A stretch of 64,000 bases of DNA, from positions 62,001-126,000 of the forward strand of contig JAHQJS010000005.1 in NCBI GenBank assembly GCA_019057385.1. Reading direction: 5' to 3'. Under the pieces are notes generated by a model that did not search any database, was not told where the DNA came from, and was given only the letters and a program-made list of their open reading frames with translations. Every line of letters begins with the position of its first letter. The stretch's first letter is position 1. Position numbers and translations under genes: made by a program. Shown piece by piece: positions 16,479-24,910 of this stretch. The stretch is from Candidatus Borrarchaeum weybense. Its GTDB lineage: Archaea > Asgardarchaeota > Sifarchaeia > Borrarchaeales > Borrarchaeaceae.

Positions 16479-17705
16479 CTATGTGCCTAGCACTGCAGAA
16501 GATAATGCTAGGTTGCAATGCATTATTTCCTTTTGTTGAGTCGTTGCTTGTTCGCCGAAAACATTGTATCCGATGAACGGTGTGTCACCAAGAGCCATTT
16601 TTGCCTGTTCGACTACTTCACCGACTCTATCCCCAATTGCCAGTCTACATCCAGCACAGTGGACGAGAAAACCGAAACTTGGTTGTGATATCTTGCCCAT
16701 GTCAATCGCTCTCTTAAAGACTGCATTAGTCTCCGCAACTAATTCATCTTGTGTAGCAGACAAAACAGCAATATCAGCCCCTTGAGGAAATACCACATAA
16801 CCATCTATTGATAGATCCTCATTGACATTGCCAGGATGCACCGTCTGCCAATAGCCCTCGTGTGCAATTCCGATCGGATTAAAGAAGGATTCGCTTAATA
16901 TCGCTCCACCTTTAATTGAGTCTAAAGTTTTGCCCGCCCATTCCGCATAGACTTCTGCTGCGGGGCGCCCATCTATTTCGTAGAGTGTCCTTCCTTTGGC
17001 CTTCGTTGCTTTACCACGTTTCAAAGGTTCATATTCCTGACTATAACTATAGCCAACCTTAAGATCCTTTGAATACAAGCAAGCTACCGATAAATAGTCG
17101 CTGTATACGTCCAAATCAGCAAACTGCTTCCATTTACCCTCAAGTGTATTATCCGCTGAGGTGCCTCCAACTATTGGAAACATTGTAGGGACGGCACTTC
17201 TAATCCCACGGATGTGCCCCTCTTCAACTCCCGGTGCAGCGCACATCAACACCAAATCCGGTGGATGGCGTTCAGTTTGCCCTACCGCAGTAGTCGTACG
17301 TGAGTCCACAGCGGTCTGAACGTGTTCACCAACATCGGCTAAGGCTCGTTTCATTGCGAGTTCGCCTTCACCGAAACCATCACTTCTGATTTTTGTCGCC
17401 CCTACGCCAACAGTCAAAGTCGGTGAAGATAAAATTGCTACCCCTACAGAGCCATTTTCACTTTCAATAAAACCGTCAGGGGTCCACACACCACCTAATG
17501 ATGTCCCGCCCCATAGTGGCGCTCTTTTTGTGGCTTTATTGATTCCATTTATTATTTTTTGTTCATTATATTGAACTGTGCAAAATGCTATTGTAAAGGT
17601 TGGTTCGGCACCGCCAAGTTGTGCTAGAGCTTTATTAGCGGCTTCTGTTCCTGCCTCTTTCGGATCTTCCAAAGTAGAATATCCTATTCCTACCTTCAAG
17701 GACAT
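16479..17705 (-). CDS. FIST-domain sensor protein
   Basis: A 408-residue protein with FIST N- and C-terminal domains, a module thought to sense small ligands such as amino acids. It opens SLKVGIGYSTLEDPKEAG, has APLWGGTSLGGVWTPDGF and a second GG-T loop IVGGTSADNTLEGKW, and ends with FLVHCAGCRLAIGDRV and PFIGYNVFGEQA, all FIST hallmarks. No output domain is fused, so any signalling partner is elsewhere. It lies between redox genes on the same strand. Confidence 0.8.
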   Translation of the reverse strand: MSLKVGIGYSTLEDPKEAGTEAANKALAQLGGAEPTFTIAFCTVQYNEQKIINGINKATKRAPLWGGTSLGGVWTPDGFIESENGSVGVAILSSPTLTVGVGATKIRSDGFGEGELAMKRALADVGEHVQTAVDSRTTTAVGQTERHPPDLVLMCAAPGVEEGHIRGIRSAVPTMFPIVGGTSADNTLEGKWKQFADLDVYSDYLSVACLYSKDLKVGYSYSQEYEPLKRGKATKAKGRTLYEIDGRPAAEVYAEWAGKTLDSIKGGAILSESFFNPIGIAHEGYWQTVHPGNVNEDLSIDGYVVFPQGADIAVLSATQDELVAETNAVFKRAIDMGKISQPSFGFLVHCAGCRLAIGDRVGEVVEQAKMALGDTPFIGYNVFGEQATTQQKEIMHCNLALSSAVLGT

Positions 17706-17807
17706 TTTTCATTACCTAACAAAGCGTTACTATTAGAATTTAAAATATAATATTGATGTCTAACGCTTTTAGGGTTTCGATTGAGGCGAATATTTCAATT
17801 AAAATTA

Positions 17808-18113
17808 TTAATGTGCGGGAATACTACGTACTGATCCTTGATGAAATGAATAAGAATTCACATAATAATTCAATATTAATTCTTCTAGTAGTACTTGGTC
17901 ACACACACCACCTATTTTCATGAAGTCAGGGAAAACAAGTGTAGGACATACAACTACATCATACTTTTTAGAAGTCTCTGGAATTTTGGTTATATCTACT
18001 TTTTTGATTTTGATTGGTAGTTTATTTTTTTCAATAACTCCTAAAAGACGTTGTTCTACCAGAGGACAAAGACCACATGTGGGCGATATAAAAAGATAGA
18101 CTTCTAATTTCAT
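17808..18113 (-). CDS. Thioredoxin/glutaredoxin-like small protein
   Basis: A 101-residue protein with the redox motif TCGLCPLVEQRLLGV after an N-terminal strand KLEVYLFISP, then IKIKKVDITKIPETSKKYDV and CPTLVFPDFMKIGG, where the cis-proline of the thioredoxin fold is visible. The start is ATG 18113, with AGGGG upstream. Likely a protein disulfide oxidoreductase. A dedicated link to the thioredoxin reductase at 15401 is possible but unproven. Confidence 0.75.
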   Translation of the reverse strand: MKLEVYLFISPTCGLCPLVEQRLLGVIEKNKLPIKIKKVDITKIPETSKKYDVVVCPTLVFPDFMKIGGVCDQVLLEELILNYYVNSYSFHQGSVRSIPAH

Positions 18114-18261
18114 TCGTTTCCCCTGCCTACTTCCTTTAACTTTATATAAAGACCACATTTTTTGTGAGAGTCCAAAAATTAGCTGAGTTTATCGAATGTA
18201 TTTAAGTTACAAATTTAAACCACATAATCCATTTTAGAGTGCATAACAAAAGGTGGAGTCT

Positions 18262-18411
18262 TTAACCTCTATTCTTCTCCTTAAGCCATAACTTGATCGC
18301 TTCTTCTATCGCTTTACTTTGATCGCCTTTTTTCCCACCTAGTCTCTTTGCTACTTCCACTCTGAATTCCTTTTCTAGCTCATCATCTATTACGAAGGAG
18401 ACTTTGCCCAT
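18262..18411 (-). CDS. Ribbon-helix-helix regulator
   Basis: A 49-residue protein: MGKVSFVIDDELEKEFRVEV, then AKRLGGKKGDQSKAIEEAIK and a basic end. This is a ribbon-helix-helix (MetJ/Arc) DNA-binding fold, with a beta strand, helix, GxxGDxSKAI turn and second helix. It is divergent from the Cas7-like gene. The 220 bases between them contain three copies of TATAGGAATAT, which probably are its operators. Likely a repressor of itself and of the CRISPR-derived module. Confidence 0.8.
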   Translation of the reverse strand: MGKVSFVIDDELEKEFRVEVAKRLGGKKGDQSKAIEEAIKLWLKEKNRG

Positions 18412-18431
18412 CTAATATCACCCGCACAATT

Positions 18432-18506
18432 TATAGGAATATCTACTTATATGATTAACGGTTATTATTGATATTCCTATATTCAGAAAAGTTTATATAG
18501 GAATAT
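18432..18506. promoter_or_regulatory. Three TATAGGAATAT operator-like sites
   Basis: Exact copies of TATAGGAATAT lie at 18432-18442 and 18496-18506, and in inverse orientation at 18471-18481. The last copy overlaps the TATA box GTTTATATAG of the Cas7-like gene, and the first lies 21 bases upstream of the RHH gene start. Multiple sites in both orientations in a divergent promoter fit binding of RHH dimers. Confidence 0.7.
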
Positions 18507-18629
18507 GACCTTATAAATAATGCCGACGAAAAAACTTGTCGCATAGAAAACGAATGCGGGTACAAAAATAGCGATTTTTTCCAAATATGATACATAAAAA
18601 ATCATCTCAAGTTAGGGGAGTCGTGTGGC

Positions 18630-19472
18630 ATGTCCAAAAAAATGTCTGACCGAGTTAAGAGGATACAAAATCCTCAGAGAATTCTAAAAGTGGTTGCTTA
18701 TACCGCAATCGCCAAACCGTTAAACGGTTCTCTTCCTAGAAGTAATAATTCGCATTTTTTGAGATTATATCCTATAAAGTATTCTTACAGGAATGGTAAA
18801 GAGGAAAAGGAAGCTTTCTCTATATCGTATTTACTTAAAGGGATTAGAGGAGCTATTAGGCATCAAGTGATGAAGACTTGTTATGATGCTGGTGTGGAGG
18901 TGTGCCACACTAGCGATAAAGCGACCGATAAAGCGGGCAACAGTCTTCTTCCTAAAGGTTTTCATCTTTCGGGTTCTTGTAAGGGCAATGGTGAATGCAT
19001 AGTTCATCAAGTTTTTGGATCTATGGGTACTGAAGGTTTAATTTCTGTCTACGCAGAGCCAATTACAGCAATTTCTCATAAATCGGCTAAAACTGAAGTT
19101 AAAGTTCAAAAAGTCCATATTGCCACTGAAAATCGTGTTTGCATGACTTTTGATAACAAACCTGTCCAAGACTTTGGCGAGCGGTATTTTTCCGGTGAAT
19201 TTACCTTTGAAATTGATGTTACGCGTTGTACAAGTGAACAAATTGGTTTATTGATTGAATCAGTTATTAACATGCAAAGACTAGGCAGAGGATACAATGC
19301 GGGATATGGTAGGGTTCAAATTAAGCGATTTCAATTATTAGAGCGCATAATAAAGAGGATTCCGGAGTGGCAAGAAGATAACTTCATTGTCAAAGAAGAA
19401 CTTAACGAAATTTCGTTAAAAAACGAGGTTGTAGAGGCGATGGAGGCTTGGAATGCTTACGTTAATACTTGA
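18630..19472 (+). CDS. Cas7-like RAMP protein (module 1)
   Basis: A 280-residue protein of the Cas7 group, most like the Csf2/Csm3 branch in outline. Features in order: the LLKGIRGAIRHQ segment at 68-79, which is like the conserved Cas7 basic helix; a Cys pair C117 and C123 leading into QVFGSMG, like the Zn/thumb and LFG region of Csm3; and a C-terminal Gly-rich loop GRGYNAGYGRV at 219-229. A paralogue sharing CHTS, VQKVHIA-ENR, YFSG and the Gly loop is at 57869. It overlaps the next gene by 20 bases. Probably coats a guide RNA; no CRISPR array is near. The leader from the TATA box is about 100 bases. Confidence 0.75.
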   Translation: MSKKMSDRVKRIQNPQRILKVVAYTAIAKPLNGSLPRSNNSHFLRLYPIKYSYRNGKEEKEAFSISYLLKGIRGAIRHQVMKTCYDAGVEVCHTSDKATDKAGNSLLPKGFHLSGSCKGNGECIVHQVFGSMGTEGLISVYAEPITAISHKSAKTEVKVQKVHIATENRVCMTFDNKPVQDFGERYFSGEFTFEIDVTRCTSEQIGLLIESVINMQRLGRGYNAGYGRVQIKRFQLLERIIKRIPEWQEDNFIVKEELNEISLKNEVVEAMEAWNAYVNT

Positions 19473-20274
19473 AGGTCAAATTGTAACTCCAATTGTCACT
19501 AGGAAAACTGAATTTTATATGGAAGGATGTAAAGCTATAATTAAGCATCCAAGAAGACGTTATTACAATAAAATTAATGCATCTAAGCCGATGTATCCCT
19601 ATTCATTTCAGTGCTATTTAGGAGCTATTGAATTACACTTTAGATGTTCAAATACTGCAAAACTAAAACAGAAATTAAAAGATTTGTTGCAGATTAAAGC
19701 GATAGGGCGCTTTCATAGTGAAGGGATGGGATTGGTCCAATGGATCAAGGGCACCATACATTCGAATTATGAGCCAACTCACACAAAAAATACACGAACA
19801 CTCCGAATTCGCAAAGGTCTTCCTCATAATTTAACAAAAGATACCAAGAAACTGTTATTGTATGCTTTGCTTCATGATTTTGTTAATACGCCTAAACATA
19901 AATCTAAAATTTACATAGAACCGAATCTAGACGGCATAGCGTATTTATGCAACCATCATGATAAAACAGAAGACAGTTTCATTCAGTTATTTCAGAAATA
20001 TGACCATCTAGCGGCCATGATTACAAGAAAGATAAGGTCACCCAGAACTAATAGGTATAACTGGTCTTCCAATAGCAATATTAATTTTGAAAAATTAGCA
20101 ACAGAGATAAAGGAGGTGGCATCCAACATTTGGAAGTTGTATGATTACATCTATCAGAGTAAAGAACTAGAGCAATTAAACGAAAGTTTACAACATGGCC
20201 ACACGTCATTAAGAAATCATTTACTGGTGATAGTCAATTTAATAGTGCATGATTTTCAAAGAAATGAACTTTGA
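19453..20274 (+). CDS. RAMP domain fused to an HD-like domain (module 1)
   Basis: A 273-residue protein with two parts. Residues 1-105 look like a Cas5/Cas6-type RAMP ending in the Gly-rich loop IGRFHSEGMGLVQW. Residues 130-260 are helical with HD-superfamily residues: LLHDF (H141, D142), NHH at 167-169 and YDHLAAMI (D184), arranged like the HD domain of Cas10 or Cas3''. The motif T-x-x-H-x-SKIY between them is shared with the paralogue at 56531. It likely contributes a nuclease or phosphodiesterase to the Cas7-like complex. The start overlaps the Cas7-like gene, so the two are translated together. Confidence 0.7.
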   Translation: MLTLILEGQIVTPIVTRKTEFYMEGCKAIIKHPRRRYYNKINASKPMYPYSFQCYLGAIELHFRCSNTAKLKQKLKDLLQIKAIGRFHSEGMGLVQWIKGTIHSNYEPTHTKNTRTLRIRKGLPHNLTKDTKKLLLYALLHDFVNTPKHKSKIYIEPNLDGIAYLCNHHDKTEDSFIQLFQKYDHLAAMITRKIRSPRTNRYNWSSNSNINFEKLATEIKEVASNIWKLYDYIYQSKELEQLNESLQHGHTSLRNHLLVIVNLIVHDFQRNEL

Positions 20275-20413
20275 AGGGTTTTGCACACCAAGGGACAGAT
20301 TGCCGTTGCCCTGCTAAATGTGAGCAGAAGGGCTTGATAGTAGGGCGTTAAAGGTTTCTGCTCTTTACCCCGCACCCAAAATATTATATTGGATTGGGGA
20401 TCCTTAAGGCACT
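20275..20413 (+). other. Possible structured RNA behind module 1
   Basis: About 110 unusually G+C-rich bases follow the module stop. CTGCT at 20311-20315 pairs with AGCAG at 20323-20327, extended by GCC/GGC after a bulge, and further GGC/ACCCCGC segments follow. No tRNA T-loop motif and no reading frame were found. The end contains the AT-rich promoter of the next gene. It could be a transcript end or a small RNA; evidence is only base pairing. Confidence 0.35.
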
Positions 20414-20902
20414 ATGACTGAAACAACTGAAAAGCCCTATTTAGACTATATTGATTTTGGACATGCAAGCCTCAAAAATTTCTTCGTTTTCCGAATTAGC
20501 AAAGGTGGTGACTTGTTCCGCTGTCTTGAAGCGAAATTAAAAGACGAAGGAATTAGATCAGGTTTAGTACTGTTCATGCTCGGGACGTTGAGAAACGCAC
20601 GTCTTGCTTATTTCAACACAAATATTGGCGAGTTTCACGTGAATGAATTCAATCCTCCTGGAGGTATTGAATGTGTTGCAGGGAGCGGTACTGTAAGCAT
20701 TCAAGAAGACGAAATGCTAGCACATATCCATGTGGTTGTTGCTGGTCCAACAGGAAATGCCTATGGCGGTCATATTTACCCCGGGAGTATTGTAAAAGAG
20801 TATATAGAAGGCGGCATAGTGATTTTAGAAGATATACGTATGGAACGAATTTATGATGAAAATGTTAAAGCTTTTCCTCTGAAGTTTTTCGATCCTGAAT
20901 GA
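20414..20902 (+). CDS. PPC/DUF296-domain protein
   Basis: A 162-residue protein of the PPC (DUF296) family. In plants and some prokaryotes this domain trimerises and is found with AT-hook DNA-binding segments; stand-alone copies are common in archaea. GGDLFRCLEAKLKDEGIRSG, the GTLRNARLAYFN strand and EDEMLAHIHVVVAG with GGHIYPGSI give the typical fold. The His cluster (HIH plus GGH) is the probable metal site. It has its own promoter and ends 36 bases from the convergent L10e gene. Confidence 0.8.
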   Translation: MTETTEKPYLDYIDFGHASLKNFFVFRISKGGDLFRCLEAKLKDEGIRSGLVLFMLGTLRNARLAYFNTNIGEFHVNEFNPPGGIECVAGSGTVSIQEDEMLAHIHVVVAGPTGNAYGGHIYPGSIVKEYIEGGIVILEDIRMERIYDENVKAFPLKFFDPE

Positions 20903-20938
20903 AAGGGAAAAATTAGCGAGAAATATATCGTAAAAAGG

Positions 20939-21469
20939 TTACATTCTGACGAGTTTTTCGCCTTTTTCTATCACAACTTTACAAGACGTCGGAAATTTCA
21001 TAGCGGCACGTCGTAATGCATCCTTTGAAAACTTGAAGTTTTCAGCAGTCGTTCTGACGGTAACTAATGGTTGGCCACGACGTACTCGGGCAGCTGTACC
21101 GATTGGTTTTCCAAATGCCCGTCGCATACCGTCTTGAAGCCTGTCTGCACCTGCAAAAGCCATCATCTTGTTTTCTCTAAGAACGTGAAACGGGTGCGGG
21201 CGAATTCTTAAATGATATCCTTGTCTTCCGATTGTCTTTGTGAGATATCTATTTACAGTTTGTCTTGCTGCTTCTAAAGCGCTGTGGCGAATTTGACATG
21301 ATTCTTCTGCAATCAATGAAACTTTTAAAGGAAACTGTTCAATGCCACCTGTCCTCAATCCCATGTCATAAATTGTAATTTTTGGACCAGGGATGCCGCG
21401 CATGTACTTTTTTCTTGTGTACGCTTTTTTCTTGAGGTTACGATAACATTTCGCTGGTCTTTCTGGAAT
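20939..21469 (-). CDS. rpl10e: Ribosomal protein L10e (uL16), ATT start proposed
   Basis: Large-subunit ribosomal protein of 176 residues at the peptidyl-transferase region. The first canonical start (ATG 21403) would give MRGIPGPKI and cut off the conserved beginning. The open frame upstream reads [20 protein letters not shown], exactly the expected family N-terminus. The codon in the initiator position is ATT at 21469, with GAAGGTG seven bases upstream. No ATG, GTG or TTG occurs in frame further up. I therefore propose ATT initiation; a sequencing error at this codon is the alternative. Confidence 0.9.
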   Translation of the reverse strand: MPERPAKCYRNLKKKAYTRKKYMRGIPGPKITIYDMGLRTGGIEQFPLKVSLIAEESCQIRHSALEAARQTVNRYLTKTIGRQGYHLRIRPHPFHVLRENKMMAFAGADRLQDGMRRAFGKPIGTAARVRRGQPLVTVRTTAENFKFSKDALRRAAMKFPTSCKVVIEKGEKLVRM

Positions 21470-21677
21470 AGTAATACACCTTCTTTGAATTCTAGTAGCG
21501 TGAAGTACAGTAAAATGGTTGTTTTTTAACTTTATCGGAAGAGTGGTGAGAGGTATAACACGTCATCGAATTGCACTAAACGGTTGTTTTAAAGATTGAA
21601 TTCACAATATATTAGTACAATTATTTCTAGAATTGATATTTTTTGTATTTAAACTAAAATTTGTTGTGGTGAAAGAA

Positions 21678-22187
21678 ATGACACTTAGTGACACCATGAG
21701 AGACTCCCTAAATGATCAAGTAAAATGGGAATTATGGAGCGGGTATTATTACCTCTCAATGGCAACATACTTCTACGAGAAAAACCTACCTGGATTTGCG
21801 AAATACTGGACCGTACATGCAGCGGAAGAACAAGAACATGCAATGAAGATCTTCAAGCATATCGTCGAACGAGGAGGAAGAGTTACTCTCCAAACAATAG
21901 AGCAGCCTCAAACTGATTGGAATTCACCTTTACACGTTGCGGAAGAAGTTGTAGAACATGAACGAAAAGTAACTGGTATGATAAACAACTTAGTTACTAT
22001 GGCAAAATCAGAGAATGATTATGCTACAGAAGTTTTTCTACAATGGTTTATTGATGAACAGGTAGAAGAAGAAGAGGGTGCTGAGAAGGTTTATAATCAA
22101 GTGAAACTTGCGGGTGATTCTGGCACTGCTTTACTGATGTTAGACATTGAATTCGCTAAAAAAGCGGCAGCAAAGGAAGAGGATTAA
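21678..22187 (+). CDS. ftn: Ferritin
   Basis: A 169-residue iron-storage protein that oxidises ferrous iron and stores it in a 24-subunit shell. The ferroxidase residues are in place: WELWSGYYYLSMATYF (Glu), HAAEEQEHAMK (E-x-x-H) and FLQWFIDEQVEEEEGA (Glu/Gln). It starts at ATG 21678 behind GTGGTGAAAG; an upstream TTG frame adds an unlikely hydrophobic extension. With rubrerythrin and the flavodiiron protein it belongs to the oxygen-defence set. Confidence 0.92.
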   Translation: MTLSDTMRDSLNDQVKWELWSGYYYLSMATYFYEKNLPGFAKYWTVHAAEEQEHAMKIFKHIVERGGRVTLQTIEQPQTDWNSPLHVAEEVVEHERKVTGMINNLVTMAKSENDYATEVFLQWFIDEQVEEEEGAEKVYNQVKLAGDSGTALLMLDIEFAKKAAAKEED

Positions 22188-22376
22188 ATTAATTCCTTTG
22201 GTCTAATCATACTTAAGGAAACCTATCGCAAGTCTCCTAATAATTTTTTTCTTTTTTTTATGATTTACAGTTCACTCAGATTTTTTTGTTCATCATATTA
22301 GAAAATTAGAAAAGAAAAAAGCAGAATATAAGGCTAAAAAAATTATAGGCCGGTGGATGCGTATTCATCAGCGGTA

Positions 22377-23237
22377 TCAATAGAGTGAGTAATCTAACAC
22401 GGTGTTACAAGAGCATTCTTTATCCGTAGGGATTCTTGGAATAACCTCAAATAGGAGTTTATTTACATTTTTGACGTTTTCTTTCATAGATTGAGCGACT
22501 CGTTCTGCAGTGACCGGAAGCACACCATAGACATCTGTATCTGTTATCAGGGCAATACTTGCAAAACATATTTCTGCTTCTCGACACAAGCAAGCCTCAG
22601 AAAATGCAGTCATGCCGACACAAGACCATCCTTGTGACTTGTAAAACAACGATTCTGCACGAGTGGAGAAACGTGGCCCTTCCATACAGACATATGTGAA
22701 CATTTTTTTCTCTTTTTCCTCTTCTGGAGTAGGATGGACAACAACTTCATTATTTGGCCAAAGTTCACGTGCAGTATCGAGAATTACACGTCTCAATTCA
22801 TCACAAGTTGGATCTGAAAATGGTACATGTCCTGTTAGTCCTCCTTCATAGAATGACAAAGGTCGACGTATTGTAGTTCGATCAAAAAACTGGTCACTAA
22901 CTACGAATTCATAAGGTTTGATAAAATCGGGCTGTAATGATCCCACCGCTGCAGGAGAAATAATCCTTTTCACGCCCAGTTCTTTCATTGCCCAAACGTT
23001 TGCACGATAGTTTACACGGAATGGGGGGATTGTATGATGTCTTCCATGGCGCGGTATAAACGCAACTTTTTTGCCTTTAATCCAACCTACAAGAACAAGG
23101 TCACTGGGAGCACCGTAAGGGGTGTAAATCTTTATCTCTTTCGCGTCTTCAAAGATATCAGGATCATAATTGCCTGTTCCGGCAAAATAACCAATTTCCA
23201 CATCTTTTTCTTCTGGTTCAATTCGTGTGCTTGCCAA
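22377..23237 (-). CDS. mtnP: S-methyl-5'-thioadenosine phosphorylase family
   Basis: A 286-residue purine nucleoside phosphorylase-like enzyme that splits methylthioadenosine for methionine and adenine salvage. FAGTGNYDPDIF gives the phosphate loop, PRHGRHHTIPPFRVNYRANVWAM is the diagnostic MTAP motif, MEGPRFSTRAES binds the sugar and ALITDTDVYG the base. The protein is rich in cysteine near the end (EACLCREAEICFAS, CSCNTVL). Related enzymes in archaea may prefer methylthioinosine. Stands alone. Confidence 0.88.
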   Translation of the reverse strand: MASTRIEPEEKDVEIGYFAGTGNYDPDIFEDAKEIKIYTPYGAPSDLVLVGWIKGKKVAFIPRHGRHHTIPPFRVNYRANVWAMKELGVKRIISPAAVGSLQPDFIKPYEFVVSDQFFDRTTIRRPLSFYEGGLTGHVPFSDPTCDELRRVILDTARELWPNNEVVVHPTPEEEKEKKMFTYVCMEGPRFSTRAESLFYKSQGWSCVGMTAFSEACLCREAEICFASIALITDTDVYGVLPVTAERVAQSMKENVKNVNKLLFEVIPRIPTDKECSCNTVLDYSLY

Positions 23238-23489
23238 ATTCGAAACCTCCGAAGATTGTTTCTAAAGACTGTAAGAATATAGAAAAGAAGTGAAACATTC
23301 GCAGTTATAAATGTTAATTTTGGATCACGAAATCAAATAAAAACAGATTTTTTAATTTGTTACCCTAATTCACAATTAAAAAACGTAATACATCTAACGT
23401 TACAACAAAAAAGAGTTTCTTCATTAACTATAAAAAAGGAAAGTGGGAGGGTTATATACTGACCGCAGCACCTATTAATTGCTTCAGAC

Positions 23490-24074
23490 TTAGAACTTTT
23501 CGCATAAGACTGCGTAATAATTTCTCTCATGACCGCAAGATGGACATTCTTCTGGTGGCTCAGTTCCATTATGGACGTAACCACATTCTAAACAGACCCA
23601 ATCTACTGGAGTAGCTTTTTTAAAGACTGTACCTGCCTCGACGTTTTTTAGAAGCGCTGTATATCTGTCACGATGATGCTTTTCTGCGAGTCCAATTGAT
23701 CTTAACTGTTCAGCGAGATCTGGATATCCCTCGCTCTCTGCGATTTTTGCAAATTCAGGATACATCTCTGTGTATTCATAATTTTCTCCAGCGATTGCAC
23801 CTTTTAGGTTGTCAGCGGTTGTGCCAAAAGCAGTTGGTGCTGCTGCTGGAACATTGATTTCTCCCCAATCCTCAGAGCTCATTCCTTTTAATTTTTGGAT
23901 CCATTCCCACAATTGTTCTGCGTGTTCTTTTTCGTTCTCCGCAGTAACTATGAAAAGCTGAGATATCTGGATAAAACCTTCTTTTCTTGCAACCTTACTG
24001 TACATGGTGTATCGGTTTCTTGCTTGGCTCTCTCCAATAAATGCTTTTGTTAGACTCTCAATAGTATTTTTCAT
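23490..24074 (-). CDS. rbr: Rubrerythrin
   Basis: A 194-residue peroxide-scavenging diiron protein. The four-helix domain shows [12 protein letters not shown] (Glu), [14 protein letters not shown] (E-x-x-H), [16 protein letters not shown], and [14 protein letters not shown] (H-x-x-R-Y). The C-terminal rubredoxin domain has [22 protein letters not shown] with its four cysteines. Upstream lie two tandem copies of a 18-base promoter element that recurs at the zinc-finger gene. Confidence 0.95.
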   Translation of the reverse strand: MKNTIESLTKAFIGESQARNRYTMYSKVARKEGFIQISQLFIVTAENEKEHAEQLWEWIQKLKGMSSEDWGEINVPAAAPTAFGTTADNLKGAIAGENYEYTEMYPEFAKIAESEGYPDLAEQLRSIGLAEKHHRDRYTALLKNVEAGTVFKKATPVDWVCLECGYVHNGTEPPEECPSCGHERNYYAVLCEKF

Positions 24075-24146
24075 GGTTTTTCCTCCACGTAAAAGAAGAA
24101 AGTTGCTTCTATTATGTAGTGAATTGGTATTAGGAGTAATTACTAT

Positions 24147-24184
24147 TATAAACGCAACTTTAGCGGTATAAACGCAACTTTAGC
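24147..24184 (-). promoter_or_regulatory. Tandem promoter repeats of rubrerythrin
   Basis: Two copies of an 18-base block at 24147-24164 and 24167-24184, in register 20 bases apart. Read on the minus strand each is GCTAAAGTTGCGTTTATA, which looks like a factor-recognition element fused to a TATA box. A third copy, TAAAGTTGCGTATATA, lies at 24665-24680 before the zinc-finger gene. This suggests two tandem starts and a common regulator. Confidence 0.6.
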
Positions 24185-24211
24185 TGTGTATTTTTACTAT
24201 TTGAAAAAAAA

Positions 24212-24619
24212 TCAGGCAGATACAAGCACACGTTCTTTTAACACGGATCTCAGTTCATCCATTAAATCACTGTGGTTGTATCCATAATTCATGCCGGGTG
24301 GTGATCCGACAGTTGGACTATCCATCGAGGAACTCAATTCCATAGGGATGGACTCAGAAAGTGGTTCCCATTTCACATGATTATCATATTTCATTTGTCG
24401 AAGTAATTGGCCTAAATCGATAATCAACTGACGTAGTGAATGAAGTTCTGCTACAATATCTTCTTGAGTAACTAAATTGATGTCTATTAAATTTTGAGGA
24501 GACTCTTTTTTAAGCAGACCATTGTTTTCTCTTTTATGCATATGACCTTTATGAATGCTAAGACCCCTTTCATTTTTGCAGGTCTTTCCACAGATGTCGC
24601 AAATAACTGATGTTTCCAT
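24212..24619 (-). CDS. C2H2 zinc-finger protein
   Basis: A 135-residue protein that begins METSVICDICGKTCKNERGL and continues SIHKGHMHKRE, a classical C2H2 finger of the type used by viral and archaeal DNA-binding proteins. The middle is a coiled-coil segment (EDIVAELHSLRQLIIDLGQL) and the end is Ser/Pro/Met-rich. ATG 24619 was preferred to the longer frame from 24649. The promoter copy at 24665 matches those of rubrerythrin, so it may belong to the same regulon or even encode its regulator. Confidence 0.7.
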   Translation of the reverse strand: METSVICDICGKTCKNERGLSIHKGHMHKRENNGLLKKESPQNLIDINLVTQEDIVAELHSLRQLIIDLGQLLRQMKYDNHVKWEPLSESIPMELSSSMDSPTVGSPPGMNYGYNHSDLMDELRSVLKERVLVSA

Positions 24620-24910
24620 TGTTAACACATCATAGCTTCGTATTACCAATTTTTCATTTTTGCTTATATACGCAACTTTATTTAAGAATACATGCGCGCA
24701 TTTTTATCGTTTTTATAATAAAATGCCGATCGACCATATAAATATTATGGTAAATAAAACATCATTGTAATTACGATGGAGTTTAATACACTACTAATGT
24801 ACTTCAAATGTAGATTATATACCATTTTAAGGCAATAAGTTTTATCATATTACTGAAATTCATTTTTTCGTTTTCGCATAAATACGCCGCTAAATGCTCC
24901 TAATCTCTTG

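Noticed and set aside
20281..20400. A tRNA gene behind module 1
   Set aside because: No T-loop GGTTCRANNCC motif, no cloverleaf and no CCA-end arrangement.
20939..21403. L10e starting at ATG 21403
   Set aside because: It would lose the conserved N-terminal 22 residues that are present in frame directly upstream.
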